64,000 bases of DNA from Pseudomonas monsensis (GCF_014268495.2 NZ_CP077087.1:975001-1039000); one strand, 5' to 3'; counted from the first letter of the stretch, positions 17,947 through 27,200 are shown. Program-made: numbers and translations. Notes: generated by a model from the letters alone, not told the origin.

Positions 17947-18695
17947 TGAGCGACCGGCATTTCGATCAGTTGGCGACGCGGTTCGCCGAGAAAATCTACG
18001 GCGGCGCCAAAGGCGCGATTCGCCTCGCGGTGTTGCAGGCCGACCTCGCTGAAGCGCTGCCGGATCGGCCGCTGCGGGTGCTCGATATCGGTGGCGGCCT
18101 CGGCCACATGTCATTGTGGCTGGCCGAACGCGGGCATGACGTGACCTTCACGGAACCTGCCGAGCCAATGCTCGAAGGCGCCCGCCAGCGTTTCGCCGAG
18201 GCCGGGCAGACCGCGACATTCATCCAGGCACCGTGGCAGGCACTGCTCGGTCAACTCACCGAACCGTATGATCTGGTGATCTGCCACGCCGTACTCGAAT
18301 GGCTGGCCGAACCCCATGCGATTCTGCCGGTGCTGCATCAACTGACCAGGCCCGGCGGCTGGTTGTCGCTGGCGTTCTACAACCGCGATGCCTTGATCTA
18401 CCGCAACCTGCTCAAAGGCCATTTCAAGAAAATGCGCAAGAACAGCCTGGCCGGCGAAAAGCAGAGCCTGACGCCTCAGCAGCCGCTGGATCCGCGGGAA
18501 CTGGCCACGCAACTCGCCGGCTTGTGGCAGGTCGAAACGCAAAGCGGGATCCGGGTTTTCCACGACTACATGCCGGTGGAATTCCAGGCCCGCGCCGAAC
18601 TGGTGGACTTGCTGGAAATGGAGCTCGCCCACCGTCGTCACCCAAGCTTCGCCGGGCTTGGGCGTTACTTGCACTGGATCTGCCGGCCGATCTGA
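17946..18695 (+). CDS. cmoM: tRNA uridine 5-oxyacetic acid carboxyl-methyltransferase CmoM
   Basis: Methylates cmo5U34 to mcmo5U34 in wobble positions of several tRNAs. 249 residues; matches E. coli CmoM/SmtA along the whole length as I know it: DRHFDQLATRFAEKIYG at the start, SAM motif VLDIGGGLGHMSLWLAERGH, LVICHAVLEWLAEP, GGWLSLAFYN, SGIRVFHDYMP and LGRYLHWICRP at the end. Coupled to the MazG-like gene. Confidence 0.93.
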   Translation: MSDRHFDQLATRFAEKIYGGAKGAIRLAVLQADLAEALPDRPLRVLDIGGGLGHMSLWLAERGHDVTFTEPAEPMLEGARQRFAEAGQTATFIQAPWQALLGQLTEPYDLVICHAVLEWLAEPHAILPVLHQLTRPGGWLSLAFYNRDALIYRNLLKGHFKKMRKNSLAGEKQSLTPQQPLDPRELATQLAGLWQVETQSGIRVFHDYMPVEFQARAELVDLLEMELAHRRHPSFAGLGRYLHWICRPI

Positions 18696-18707
18696 TCGGA
18701 GCGCGAC

Positions 18708-19322
18708 ATGAAAGCTCAATCCGGGTTATTGCTGATGTGTCTGGGATTGGCTGCCTGCCAGGGCAGCAACCCTTACGTGGCGCAGTCGCGGCCCTTGCCC
18801 CCGGCGCCGGCGCAAGCGGCCAACACCTTTGATCGCAGCGCGTACCCGGCACCGCCACGGGATTACGGGCGCTACCGCAGTTGGGCCTGGCTCAACGGCC
18901 AACTGCCGCCGGGCACGGCGTGGGCTGACTCGGCACAAGTGGCCGAAGCAGTGAGCAATGCGCTGGATCAGCGCGGCTTGCGCCCGTTGCACGACAAGCG
19001 TCCGGCCGATCTGTTGGTGAGCGCCAATCTGCGCCTGGAAACCCGTTTGCGTCAGGTGCAGGACGACTATGGTTATTACGGCAGTGGCTACGGCGGCTAC
19101 GATCGTTATGGCCGCGGCTACGGCATGTACAACACCGTACCAATCGTGCGCACGTATCAGGAGCAGGTCGTGGTGGTGCAGGTCAATCTGTTCGACGCCG
19201 GCACCGGTCAACCGGTGTGGAGCGCCAGTGCCGAAACCGCCAACCAGGGCAGCCAACTCGTGCGCACCGATGCCATTCGCGAGGCGTTGGAAAAAGCCAT
19301 GTCGACGTATCCACCGAGCTAA
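18708..19322 (+). CDS. DUF4136 lipoprotein (first of two)
   Basis: 204 residues. Signal peptide with lipobox LAAC (C17), then a Pro/Ala-rich spacer and a DUF4136 domain (about 50-202): YRSWAWLNGQLPPG, NALDQRGLRP, a Gly/Tyr-rich insertion at about 119-143, then VVVVQVNLFDAGTGQPVWSA and a C-terminal EALEKAMSTYPP. Function unknown; probably outer-membrane anchored. Same direction and close behind cmoM (12 bases). Paralogous with the next gene. Confidence 0.85.
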   Translation: MKAQSGLLLMCLGLAACQGSNPYVAQSRPLPPAPAQAANTFDRSAYPAPPRDYGRYRSWAWLNGQLPPGTAWADSAQVAEAVSNALDQRGLRPLHDKRPADLLVSANLRLETRLRQVQDDYGYYGSGYGGYDRYGRGYGMYNTVPIVRTYQEQVVVVQVNLFDAGTGQPVWSASAETANQGSQLVRTDAIREALEKAMSTYPPS

Positions 19323-19373
19323 TCTTCAAATCAGCCTTTTTCGCAGGGTCATGTCTTCCACCGGAGAAATGCC

Positions 19374-19931
19374 ATGTTCCGCCGTCTCGCTTTACTGGCC
19401 ATGGCCGCGCTGCTCAGCGCCTGCGCCGCCAACCAGGTCAACCATGACTTTGATGCCAGCCGCGATTTCGCTGCCTACCGCAGCTGGGGCTGGAAAGAAC
19501 CCGCCCTGCAATATCGTCCCGATGATCCGCGAATCAAGAGCGACCTGACCGAGCAGCGTATCCGCCAGTCGGTTGCCGATCAGCTCGATCAACGTGGCTT
19601 GCGTCCGGCCGCCGCGGGGGCCAGGGGCGATTTGAATGTGCAGGCCTACCTGATCGTCGAAGATCGTCAGCAGCAAGTGACGACCAACTACGGCGGTGGT
19701 TGGGGTGGCCCGTGGAACGGTTACTGGGGCGCGCCGATGTACAACGAAACGCGCAACATCACTTATAAGGTCGCGACCATCCAGATTGATCTGCTCGACG
19801 GCAAGGACGGCAAACTGGTCTGGCGTGGCAGTGACGAGCAAATGCTCAGCAGCTCGCCGAATCCGCAGGAGCGCAGCAAGGCGATTCGCGAAACGGTCGG
19901 GCGGATCCTCGCCAACTATCCACCGCGCTAA
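19374..19931 (+). CDS. DUF4136 lipoprotein (second of two)
   Basis: 185 residues with lipobox LSAC (C17). The domain repeats the pattern of its neighbour: FAAYRSWGWKEP, DQLDQRGLRPA, a Gly/Trp/Tyr-rich insertion (GGGWGGPWNGYWG), IQIDLLDGKDGKLVWRG and a terminal ILANYPPR. The two genes are 51 bases apart and appear to be an old tandem duplication that has diverged. The start ATG 19374 has GGAGAA upstream. Function unknown. Confidence 0.87.
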   Translation: MFRRLALLAMAALLSACAANQVNHDFDASRDFAAYRSWGWKEPALQYRPDDPRIKSDLTEQRIRQSVADQLDQRGLRPAAAGARGDLNVQAYLIVEDRQQQVTTNYGGGWGGPWNGYWGAPMYNETRNITYKVATIQIDLLDGKDGKLVWRGSDEQMLSSSPNPQERSKAIRETVGRILANYPPR

Positions 19932-19951
19932 GACGGCATAAAAACAACTCC

Positions 19952-20046
19952 CCTGTAGGCGCGAGCCTGCTCGCGATGGTGGACTCTCTGGCACTTTGTT
20001 GTTGAATGTGCCGCCGTTGTCGCGAGCAGGCGCACTCCTACAGGGT
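19952..20046. repeat. REP palindrome pair
   Basis: CTGTAGGCGCGAGCCTGCTC... at about 19952-19977 and its inverted partner CGAGCAGGCGCACTCCTACAG at about 20020-20044, placed after the DUF4136 gene and before tadG. Confidence 0.85.
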
Positions 20047-20145
20047 TTTGCGGTGTATGGAATGGCGCGTTGCCAGTAGTGGCTACTACACTCAATTGCA
20101 CCCATGGAGGCAGCGCCCGGCAGTGGGCCGGCAAAGGAGTGCGCC

Positions 20146-22134
20146 ATGTCGCCCCGTTCTCGTTTCAAAGGCCGCACCCGGCAACGCGGGGCGATCGGTC
20201 TGATGGCCGCGTTGACACTCGGACTGGCCCTGGTGTGCATGGTGCTGGTGGTCGACAGCGGCCGCTTGTACATGGAGCAGCGTCGCCTGCAGCGCGTGGT
20301 GGATGTGGCGGCCCTGGAAGCGGTATCGCGCCAGGGCGATTGCCTGGCGGGCACAACGGCTGCCACTTACGCCACCGCGAGCGCTGCGCGCAACGACTTC
20401 ACGGTGGGCTCTGGGACAACCCTGACTGTGACCTGCGGCACCGTGCAGACCGGGGCGAACAACCTGCGGGCGTTCACCGCGAACGCTGCGCAAAAGCAAG
20501 CCATCAGCGTGGTTGCCACCCGCGTGGTGCCAACCAGCGTCGCCGCCGCCCTCTACGCCCTGTTCACACCGGGTTCGGTGTCCCCGACCACACGCCTTAC
20601 GGCCACCGCCGTCGGTACTTATGCGGTGTTGCCACCGATCGCACAACTGACCCTCGGCACCACGGCGCTGACCATCGACGCCAGCAAATCGGCTGCCCTC
20701 AATGCACTGATCGGGCAGATGCTCGGCGGTAATCTCAACCTGAGTGTGGCGGGCTGGCAGGGGTTGGTGGACACCAATATCAATGTGCTGAGCTACCTCA
20801 ATCAGCTGGCACTGGACGTCAACGTTCAAGCCGGCAATTACACGCAACTGCTCGGCCAGAACATCCAGCTGACGCAACTGATCGACACCGCCATCAACGT
20901 GCTGACCCAGGGCGGCAACACGGCCAGTGTGGCCGTCGACGGTCTGGTCGGGCTGCGAGCGGTGGTCGGCAATACCTCGGTGGTGCTCGGGCAACTGCTG
21001 CAATTGCAGACCGGCGCCACGTCTTCGGCGCTCAATGCCAATCTTCAAGTGTTCCAGTTGGTGGAAGCCTTCGTGCAACTGGCCAACAGTCAGAATGCGT
21101 TGGTGGCGAGCGTGCCGCTGAACATTCCGGGGCTGGTCAATGGTTCGGTCAAGGTCAAGGTCATCGAGCCGCCGCAACTGTCGGCGTTCGGCAACCCGGC
21201 GCTGGCCAAGGCCGACCCGATGGGCGCCAACCGGATCTACGTGCGAACCGCGCAAGTCCGCACAGTGATTTCGTTGAACCTGCCATTGCTGACCGGCGTC
21301 ACCGGCCTGGCCAATGCGATTGTCAGCGCGCCGCTGGTGGGCGGGCTGACCGATACCCTGAACAACCTGTTGCACCTGAACATCGCCGGCACCTTGAACT
21401 CGTTGTTCTGCACACTGGGAGGCACCTGCCAGCGGACCGACCTGAAAATCCTCCCGACCTCGACCATCGACATTGCACTGGATGTGGCGGCCGCCGACAG
21501 CCATGTCACCGATTACACCTGCGTCAGCGATGCGACCAAGACCCTGACCACCCAGACCAACTCGTCGCTGGTCAAGCTCAAGGTCGGCAGGATCGACACC
21601 GCCAATGCCTTTTCGTCCTCGGCAGACATCACTGTGCAGCCGCTGGCGCTGATCGACGTCGGCGTCGTCACCTGTACCATTCCGCTGTTGGGGCTCGGCT
21701 CGGCGACCTGTGACCCGAACAGTCGCAAACCGTTCTACGGCGGTGGTCTGGGGGTGAAGGTCGATACCTCGGTGGCCGCCACCCAAAGCACGCACATCTA
21801 CAATCAGCCACCGGAAATCAAAACCCCGCCGCAGTATTACAGTTTTGCTACCCAGGGCGTGGTCGACAGCCTTCGGGGCACGTTGGCCGGGGTTCAGGTG
21901 CAGGCATACAAACCGACCGGCTCCAGCCTGTTGGGCGGTTTGCTGACCACCACCGCCGATGTGCTGGCAGGGGTGAACAACACGCTGGGGGTGGTGATCG
22001 ACAACCTGCTCAGTCCGGTGCTCGATCCGATACTTGATGGTTTGCTCGCCAACCTCGGCATCACCCTGAACAAGGTCGACGTCGGCGCCAACCTCAGTTG
22101 CAAGCCGCCCGGACAACCGATGCTGGCGATCTAG
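20146..22134 (+). CDS. tadG: Flp pilus assembly protein TadG
   Basis: Membrane-anchored periplasmic component of the Flp pilus machine. 662 residues: a short basic start, a TadG-type N-terminal transmembrane segment (about 16-38, AIGLMAALTLGLALVCMVLVVDSGRLY) followed by QRRLQRVVDVAALEA, then a large Val/Leu/Asn/Thr-rich domain. Start ATG 20146 has AAGGAG; an in-frame ATG at 20104 lacks one. Its stop codon and the pprA stop codon share the bases CTAG at 22131-22134, so the genes are convergent with no space. In P. aeruginosa tadG sits beside tadD; here it is at the other end of the locus. Confidence 0.88.
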   Translation: MSPRSRFKGRTRQRGAIGLMAALTLGLALVCMVLVVDSGRLYMEQRRLQRVVDVAALEAVSRQGDCLAGTTAATYATASAARNDFTVGSGTTLTVTCGTVQTGANNLRAFTANAAQKQAISVVATRVVPTSVAAALYALFTPGSVSPTTRLTATAVGTYAVLPPIAQLTLGTTALTIDASKSAALNALIGQMLGGNLNLSVAGWQGLVDTNINVLSYLNQLALDVNVQAGNYTQLLGQNIQLTQLIDTAINVLTQGGNTASVAVDGLVGLRAVVGNTSVVLGQLLQLQTGATSSALNANLQVFQLVEAFVQLANSQNALVASVPLNIPGLVNGSVKVKVIEPPQLSAFGNPALAKADPMGANRIYVRTAQVRTVISLNLPLLTGVTGLANAIVSAPLVGGLTDTLNNLLHLNIAGTLNSLFCTLGGTCQRTDLKILPTSTIDIALDVAAADSHVTDYTCVSDATKTLTTQTNSSLVKLKVGRIDTANAFSSSADITVQPLALIDVGVVTCTIPLLGLGSATCDPNSRKPFYGGGLGVKVDTSVAATQSTHIYNQPPEIKTPPQYYSFATQGVVDSLRGTLAGVQVQAYKPTGSSLLGGLLTTTADVLAGVNNTLGVVIDNLLSPVLDPILDGLLANLGITLNKVDVGANLSCKPPGQPMLAI

Positions 22135-24860
22135 TCGACCACGGCAAGCGGCAGTTCAATGCAGAAGCGTGCGCCTTCATCGCCATTGCGCACGCTCAGG
22201 CGTCCGCCCATGTTTTCGACGATGCCGTAGCTCACCGACAGCCCCAGGCCGGTGCCGACGCCCACCGGTTTGGTGGTGAAAAAAGGCTCGAAAATCCGCT
22301 CCAGCAGGCGTTGGTCGATGCCGCCGCCGTTGTCCTCCACCCACAATCGCACCACATGCTCGTCGCTCTCGGCGGACACCGCGATCCACGGCTGGAAGTC
22401 GCGATCGGCTTCGCGCTTGCTCAGCAGCGCATCCCGGGCGTTGACCATCAGGTTGATCAGCACCTGTTCCAGTTGATCGACATAACCGCGCACCTGCACC
22501 TGCAAGTCCGATTCCTTGAGCCGCAGCTCCACGCCTTTGCCGCGCAAGCCCTCCGAGAGCAGCGACAAGGTGCCGTCGATGGCCTCGAGGGGGTTGAACG
22601 GATGTTGTTCGATTTCCGAGCGGCGTCCGAATACCCGCATGTGATCGACCACCCGCGCGGCGCGCTGGACCTGGGCGTCGATGCGGTTGAGTTTGTCGGT
22701 CAGGTAATCGACCTGCACATCGCCGTTGCCCAGGCGTTTGAGCACGTTGACGATGGCCATGCGCATCACGTTGAGCGGTTGATTGATTTCGTGCGCCAGA
22801 CCGGTGGCCATTTCGCCGAGGGTGGCCATTTTCGCGCTCTGCGTGAGTTGCTGTTGCGAGCGGCGGACCTCGGTGTTGTCGCGGCCCACCGCTTGCACTT
22901 CGAGCAGGCGTCCCTGCTCGTCGAACACGCCGCGATCCGACCAGACCCACCACGCATGTTCACGCCCTGGCAGGCGCAGATTGACTTCGGCTGTGCTCAC
23001 CGGCACCTGCGGGGTCAGTTGCGCCAGACGCTGGGTGAACGCTGCGCGCTGTTCGTCCGACATCCAGCTGCCGAGGTTGACCCCGGGCAACTGCTCCGGC
23101 GCGCACTCCAGATACGTCGCCAGGGGCCGATTGCCGAAGATCAGGGTCAGGTCCGGACGGTAGCGACAGATCATCGCCGGCGAATCCTCTACCAGAATCC
23201 GGTAGCGTTCTTCGCTGGCCCGGACCTGCTCGGCGGCGAGCGTCGCCTCGGTGATATCCAGCCACAGGCCCACGGCTTCCACCGGCAAGCCGAGGTCGTC
23301 GCGCAGCAGCTTGGCTTCATCGAGCAACCAGTGTGCATGGCCTTGCCGGTCGAGGACCCGATAGCGCGTGCTCACCGTGCCCTCGCGCAGCAATTGTCGC
23401 GTGCGCTGGAAATACACCGCGCGGTCGTCAGGATGCACGTGTTCGACCAGTGCGCCATCGCTGCAGTCGGCCAGACTCCAGCCCAGCAGCGGTTGCAGAC
23501 TGGCGCTGAAAAATGTTGGTTGCAGCGCGCCTTCGACGTAGCGCTGCACATAGATCACCGCCGGTGAGCTGGCGATCAGGTTGTCCAGCCGCGCATGGGC
23601 GGCGGCGGCCTGTTGCTGCTGATTCTTGATGTCGCTGATGTCGAGCATGAACCCCACGAGCCGGCGTCCGGCACCGATGCCCAGCGCCTGGCCCTGCACC
23701 CGATACCACAGCAATTGCGCCTGTTCGCAGGGTTGCAGGCGCACGCATAACTCCAGCGGTGTGCCCTCATCCTGCAAGGCTTGCAGCTGACTGCGCAGTT
23801 CATCGCGATCGGCGGGGTGCACCCGGGCGAACCAGTCCTGCAGCGACAGGCGAGTTGCCGGCAGGCCCAGGCTGTCGGCCAGCGACCTGGCCAGTTGCAC
23901 TTCGGCGCTGTCGAACACTTCCCACCATCCGGTGCCGAGCAGTGCCTGAAGCGCTTCCAGGCGTTCCAGTTGTTGCTGATGGCGGTGCTCGCGCAAACTT
24001 TCCAGCAGTGGCGCGGCGATGGCGGTGGCCAGTGCCAGCCAGTCACGATCGCCAAGGTCTGGCGCCTGTTGCCCGGCGTCATAGTTGGCGCAAAGCAGCC
24101 ACGCCGCGACTCCTTGAGCATCACAGTAGGGTACGGCAAAGCCCGGATTGGGGCCAAACACGCTACTCAGGCGCGGCTGTTCGCTGACCTGCAGGGCTTG
24201 CGGGGCCGCACTGTTCAGACTGTCCAGCGCGGTCCCCAGTCCTTGCGCCGGGCTCCACAGCTGCGGCGCCCCGGGCGCGCAGTAGTGCTGATGGATCTGC
24301 CAGCCTTGCTCCTGATCATCGAGTACCGCCAGCGCCAGACACGGGATGTGCAAGTACTGACTGACGCGTTGCAATTGTTCGCCCAGCACCTGCGCCAGAC
24401 GCGTGAGACTGCACAGGCGCAGTTGCTCGCGGATCTGCCCCGCGAGCCACTGGCATTGTTCGCGACTGCGCGCCTGACGCCGCTCGCCGAGCAGGTCACC
24501 GATGTCGAGCAAGTGCAGCAACCAGCCATCACCCTGTGGCTGAACCCAGCCGCGTAGATGCAGGGGCGGCCCGGCCTGGCTGAAAAAATCCAGGTCGAGT
24601 GTTTGCCCTTGCCAGTCCTGCGGCCGACCTTCTACCACCAGGCCGCTGTGGGGCAGCAGGTAGTCTGTCAGGTGCGTGACCGAACGCGCCGTCAACCGCA
24701 GCAGGGCATGGCGCACGGGGCCACCCAGGTGTTCGACGTGGCCCTCACTGTCCAGATACACCTGCAGGCCGACGCCCGGCACGAGCGGCAGATCCGTAGC
24801 CTCGGGCGTTCCCGGCGGTCGATTGAGCAGGCGCCCGAACAAGGTGTCCCCGGGACTCAA
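22131..24860 (-). CDS. pprA: Sensor histidine kinase PprA
   Basis: Kinase partner of PprB, which controls Flp pili and related surface functions. 909 residues with no evident transmembrane helix: an N-terminal PAS/GAF-like region, then PAS domains (for example around VRLQPCEQ...GFMLDISDI, YRVLDRQGHAHW and ILVEDSPAMICRY), and the catalytic core with H690 in GLAHEINQPLN, N box VLINLMVNARDAL, G1 VEDNGGGI and G2 GTGLGLS. No ATG is available before the middle of the protein; the most likely start is TTG at 24860, overlapping the stop of the upstream pseudopilin gene (TTGA). Longer readings run into that gene's frame. Confidence 0.87.
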   Translation of the reverse strand: MSPGDTLFGRLLNRPPGTPEATDLPLVPGVGLQVYLDSEGHVEHLGGPVRHALLRLTARSVTHLTDYLLPHSGLVVEGRPQDWQGQTLDLDFFSQAGPPLHLRGWVQPQGDGWLLHLLDIGDLLGERRQARSREQCQWLAGQIREQLRLCSLTRLAQVLGEQLQRVSQYLHIPCLALAVLDDQEQGWQIHQHYCAPGAPQLWSPAQGLGTALDSLNSAAPQALQVSEQPRLSSVFGPNPGFAVPYCDAQGVAAWLLCANYDAGQQAPDLGDRDWLALATAIAAPLLESLREHRHQQQLERLEALQALLGTGWWEVFDSAEVQLARSLADSLGLPATRLSLQDWFARVHPADRDELRSQLQALQDEGTPLELCVRLQPCEQAQLLWYRVQGQALGIGAGRRLVGFMLDISDIKNQQQQAAAAHARLDNLIASSPAVIYVQRYVEGALQPTFFSASLQPLLGWSLADCSDGALVEHVHPDDRAVYFQRTRQLLREGTVSTRYRVLDRQGHAHWLLDEAKLLRDDLGLPVEAVGLWLDITEATLAAEQVRASEERYRILVEDSPAMICRYRPDLTLIFGNRPLATYLECAPEQLPGVNLGSWMSDEQRAAFTQRLAQLTPQVPVSTAEVNLRLPGREHAWWVWSDRGVFDEQGRLLEVQAVGRDNTEVRRSQQQLTQSAKMATLGEMATGLAHEINQPLNVMRMAIVNVLKRLGNGDVQVDYLTDKLNRIDAQVQRAARVVDHMRVFGRRSEIEQHPFNPLEAIDGTLSLLSEGLRGKGVELRLKESDLQVQVRGYVDQLEQVLINLMVNARDALLSKREADRDFQPWIAVSAESDEHVVRLWVEDNGGGIDQRLLERIFEPFFTTKPVGVGTGLGLSVSYGIVENMGGRLSVRNGDEGARFCIELPLAVVD

Positions 24861-25297
24861 AACTGCAGGCTCGAGGAGGCGCGTAACGTCGCCGGCAGAC
24901 GTGGCACCGTACCGATTCCCGGCAGTACCAGAAACGGCAGCGCCTGATTCAACTTGGAGGTGGGGTAATTGATGCTCACCGTCAGCAATCCGCCGACATA
25001 GGTGATGCTGCTGTCGGTGGCGGCATTGAAGTTCAGAGCCCCGGGCAGCCAGCCCAGTTGCCGGGTCAGTTCGGTGCGGGCGAGGGTGGTCAGCGCGGTG
25101 GGGTAGTTGGCGGTAGCCGGATCCAGCGCCACGCTGCGGCGCACCGTTTCGGCGGTGGACTCGTTGAACGACTGCATCAGCAGCAGCGGCAGGCTGTAAC
25201 TCACCAGGCCATAAAACACCGCGAAGAACACCACGAACACCAGGGCGAACTCGATGGCCACGGCGCCTTTTTGCTTGCGGGGGAGGTTGGTTTTCAT
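24857..25297 (-). CDS. tadF: TadE/TadF-like pseudopilin
   Basis: 146-residue minor pilin of the Flp system. It starts MKTNLPRKQKGAVAIEFALVFVVFF: the G/AVAIEFAL prepilin-like site precedes a hydrophobic helix (about 11-33) as in TadE-family proteins, so it is probably cleaved by FppA. The remainder is a periplasmic domain (LLMQSFNESTAETVRRSVAL is family-like). It overlaps pprA by 4 bases. Divergent from fppA across 75 bases. Whether it corresponds to TadE or TadF is set only by its position next to pprA, as in P. aeruginosa. Confidence 0.8.
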   Translation of the reverse strand: MKTNLPRKQKGAVAIEFALVFVVFFAVFYGLVSYSLPLLLMQSFNESTAETVRRSVALDPATANYPTALTTLARTELTRQLGWLPGALNFNAATDSSITYVGGLLTVSINYPTSKLNQALPFLVLPGIGTVPRLPATLRASSSLQF

Positions 25298-25372
25298 GAG
25301 TGCGTCTACCCTGACAATCACTACGTAATGTCAGCATAGAATCAATCGGCCAAAACGGACGTTTTTTACCGC

Positions 25373-25843
25373 ATGCAGAGCATTGTCCTACTGATCTGGC
25401 TGACCCTGTGCGCGGCGCAGGATGCCCGCCAGCGGCATATCGCCAATGCGCTCACGCTGGGTGTGGGGGCCTTGGCGATGGCCTATCTGCTGAGCACCGG
25501 CACCACCTGGCTGGGGGCTGAAGCGGTTCAGGGCGGCTGGGCCGCAGTGCTCGCGCTGGCGTTGACGTTGCCCGGTTACCGATGGCGTCGGTTGGGTGCC
25601 GGCGATGTGAAACTAATGACAGCCTTGGGCCTTGCGACGGACGGTCAACTGCTGCTCGGTACGTTCATCGGCGCCGCACTCGCCAGTGCGCTCTGGCTGT
25701 TGTTTGCGCCAAAACTCTGGCTGCATATGAGTCAAGGACTTAGGCGACGTCTGCGATACATGGCGCCATCAAAGTCAAAAAAGCTGCCATTTGCACCGTT
25801 CGTGCTCGCGGGAACCGCTCTGACGCTGGTTTGGATCCATTAG
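25373..25843 (+). CDS. fppA: Flp prepilin peptidase FppA (TadV/CpaA type)
   Basis: Aspartic membrane protease that removes the leader of the Flp prepilin. 156 residues, several hydrophobic helices. Catalytic aspartates are D17 (AAQDARQRHIANALT) and the one in the GAGDVKLM motif (GxGD). Lacks the cysteine-containing N-terminal methylase domain of PilD, as expected for this branch. Start ATG 25373 has no obvious ribosome site. Confidence 0.9.
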   Translation: MQSIVLLIWLTLCAAQDARQRHIANALTLGVGALAMAYLLSTGTTWLGAEAVQGGWAAVLALALTLPGYRWRRLGAGDVKLMTALGLATDGQLLLGTFIGAALASALWLLFAPKLWLHMSQGLRRRLRYMAPSKSKKLPFAPFVLAGTALTLVWIH

Positions 25844-25862
25844 TCGCCACCTGCCACTACTG

Positions 25863-25895
25863 CTATGTACATAGTAGGAAAGTGGGTCTACTTTC
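25863..25895. promoter_or_regulatory. Two adjacent palindromes upstream of pprB
   Basis: A perfect 12-bp palindrome CTATGTACATAG (25863-25874) is followed directly by GAAAGT/ACTTTC arms (25878-25883 and 25890-25895) in a locally AT-rich stretch between fppA and pprB. A candidate operator; the binding protein is unknown. Confidence 0.4.
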
Positions 25896-25969
25896 AAATC
25901 AACGGTTATACAACCACACGCTGTGAGTACAGGAACGGTCAGCCTTTTGGCCCGGGCATGGAGTTGCAA

Positions 25970-26749
25970 GTGAACAAGTTTACGTCTGTTGTGAAGGTAC
26001 TGGTGGTCGACGATCAGCCGCTGATCGTCGAGGAGCTCTGCGAGTTTCTCGAAAGCAGTGGCTACCGTTGCGTGCCTTGCCAATCGAGCCGGCAGGCCAT
26101 CGAGCAATTTGTCGAAAACCCTGCCATCGGCCTGGTGTTGTGCGATCTGCACATGCCGGACATGGACGGCATCCAGCTGGTGCAGGAACTGCAACGCCTG
26201 TCGGGCAAACACCGGGTGTTCGAGGCCATCATGCTCACCGGGCGTGCCGACAAGCAGGACGTGATCAAGGCCTTGCGTGCCGGGATCGCCGATTACTACC
26301 AGAAGCCGATTGATCTGGACGAGTTGCTGGAGGGCTTGCAACGTCAGGAGGCCGCCCTGCAGGAACGGCAGAAAACCCTGCAATTGGGCCACCTGAACGA
26401 GAAGCTGCAGTACCTCTCCGAGTCGATCGACGACCTGTATCAGGACCTCGACAAGGTGCGTCGCGCGCCAGTGCCAAGCAGCGCCGAGCCGTCGGCGGAC
26501 GGGCAGCACGAGGTGGAAATCCCGGCGATCTTCAATCAGTTGTCACCGCGTCAGCTCGACGTCGCACGGCTGGTCGGCAAAGGCCAGACCAACTATCAGA
26601 TTGCCTGTGAGCTGGGGATTACCGAGAACACGGTCAAGCTGTATGTCTCGCAGGTGTTGCGCCTGACCCACATGCATAACCGCACCCAGTTGGCCCTGGC
26701 GTTGTCGCCAGGCACTTCGGGATCACGCCTGCGAGTGACGGCGCACTGA
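25970..26749 (+). CDS. pprB: Response regulator PprB
   Basis: DNA-binding activator of the flp-tad genes. About 259 residues: receiver domain (1-125; VLVVDDQPLIVEE, phospho-acceptor in LVLCDLHMPDMDG, K in YYQKPID), a coiled-coil-like linker, and a LuxR-type helix-turn-helix (about 190-250; LSPRQLDVARLVGKGQTNYQIACELGITENTVK, split here as one HTH). GTG at 25970 is preferred since GGAG sits six bases before it; an ATG at 25958, adding four residues, is the alternative. Encoded beside fppA and opposite its kinase gene. Confidence 0.9.
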   Translation: MNKFTSVVKVLVVDDQPLIVEELCEFLESSGYRCVPCQSSRQAIEQFVENPAIGLVLCDLHMPDMDGIQLVQELQRLSGKHRVFEAIMLTGRADKQDVIKALRAGIADYYQKPIDLDELLEGLQRQEAALQERQKTLQLGHLNEKLQYLSESIDDLYQDLDKVRRAPVPSSAEPSADGQHEVEIPAIFNQLSPRQLDVARLVGKGQTNYQIACELGITENTVKLYVSQVLRLTHMHNRTQLALALSPGTSGSRLRVTAH

Positions 26750-26792
26750 CCGCTGATGATCCCGGTATCCGCCGGGGTCAAACCGTTTGATC

Positions 26793-27200
26793 TCAACCGA
26801 GATGGGTCCTGACCTTGGGAAACAGGTTGTCCAGGGTTTCCAGCAGGCGCACGTGATAGATCGGCTTGCGAAACAGGTCCAGGACCTGCAGGCGCAGCAT
26901 GTCGCTGACATCCTCCATGTCCGCATGGCCCGAGGTGACGATCACCGGCAGGTGCTGGCGCGACGTGTGCTCGCGCAGGCGCTTGATCAGCGACATGCCG
27001 CTTTCTTCCGGCATGCGCAGATCGGTGATCACCAATGCGATATCGGGGTGGCGGGTCAGATGGTGCAGCGCAAGCTTCACCGACGTCGCGGTATGACAGA
27101 TGAAGCCTTCGCCTTCCAGCAATTCCGCCAACTCCAGCAGTGCGTCCTCTTCATCGTCGACGAGAAGCAACTGCTGGCGAGAAGGTACGGAAGCGTTCAT
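26793..27200 (-). CDS. Stand-alone receiver-domain response regulator
   Basis: 135 residues made of a single receiver domain and no output domain: LLLVDDEEDALLELAELL, phospho-acceptor D in LVITDLRMPEESGMSL, T/S in VTSGHADM and K in LFRKPI. Start ATG 27200 has AGGTG upstream; an upstream in-frame codon adds five residues. Lies between pprB and flp on the flp strand, 59 bases past the flp stop. No such gene is in the P. aeruginosa flp locus as I recall it. Likely a phosphate acceptor or protein-interaction regulator, perhaps for PprA; this is inference. Confidence 0.88.
   Translation of the reverse strand: MNASVPSRQQLLLVDDEEDALLELAELLEGEGFICHTATSVKLALHHLTRHPDIALVITDLRMPEESGMSLIKRLREHTSRQHLPVIVTSGHADMEDVSDMLRLQVLDLFRKPIYHVRLLETLDNLFPKVRTHLG

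Noticed and set aside
24861..25337. N-terminal extension of pprA by about 159 residues
   Set aside because: That part is in the wrong frame of the pseudopilin gene, which has a clear prepilin-like N-terminus.
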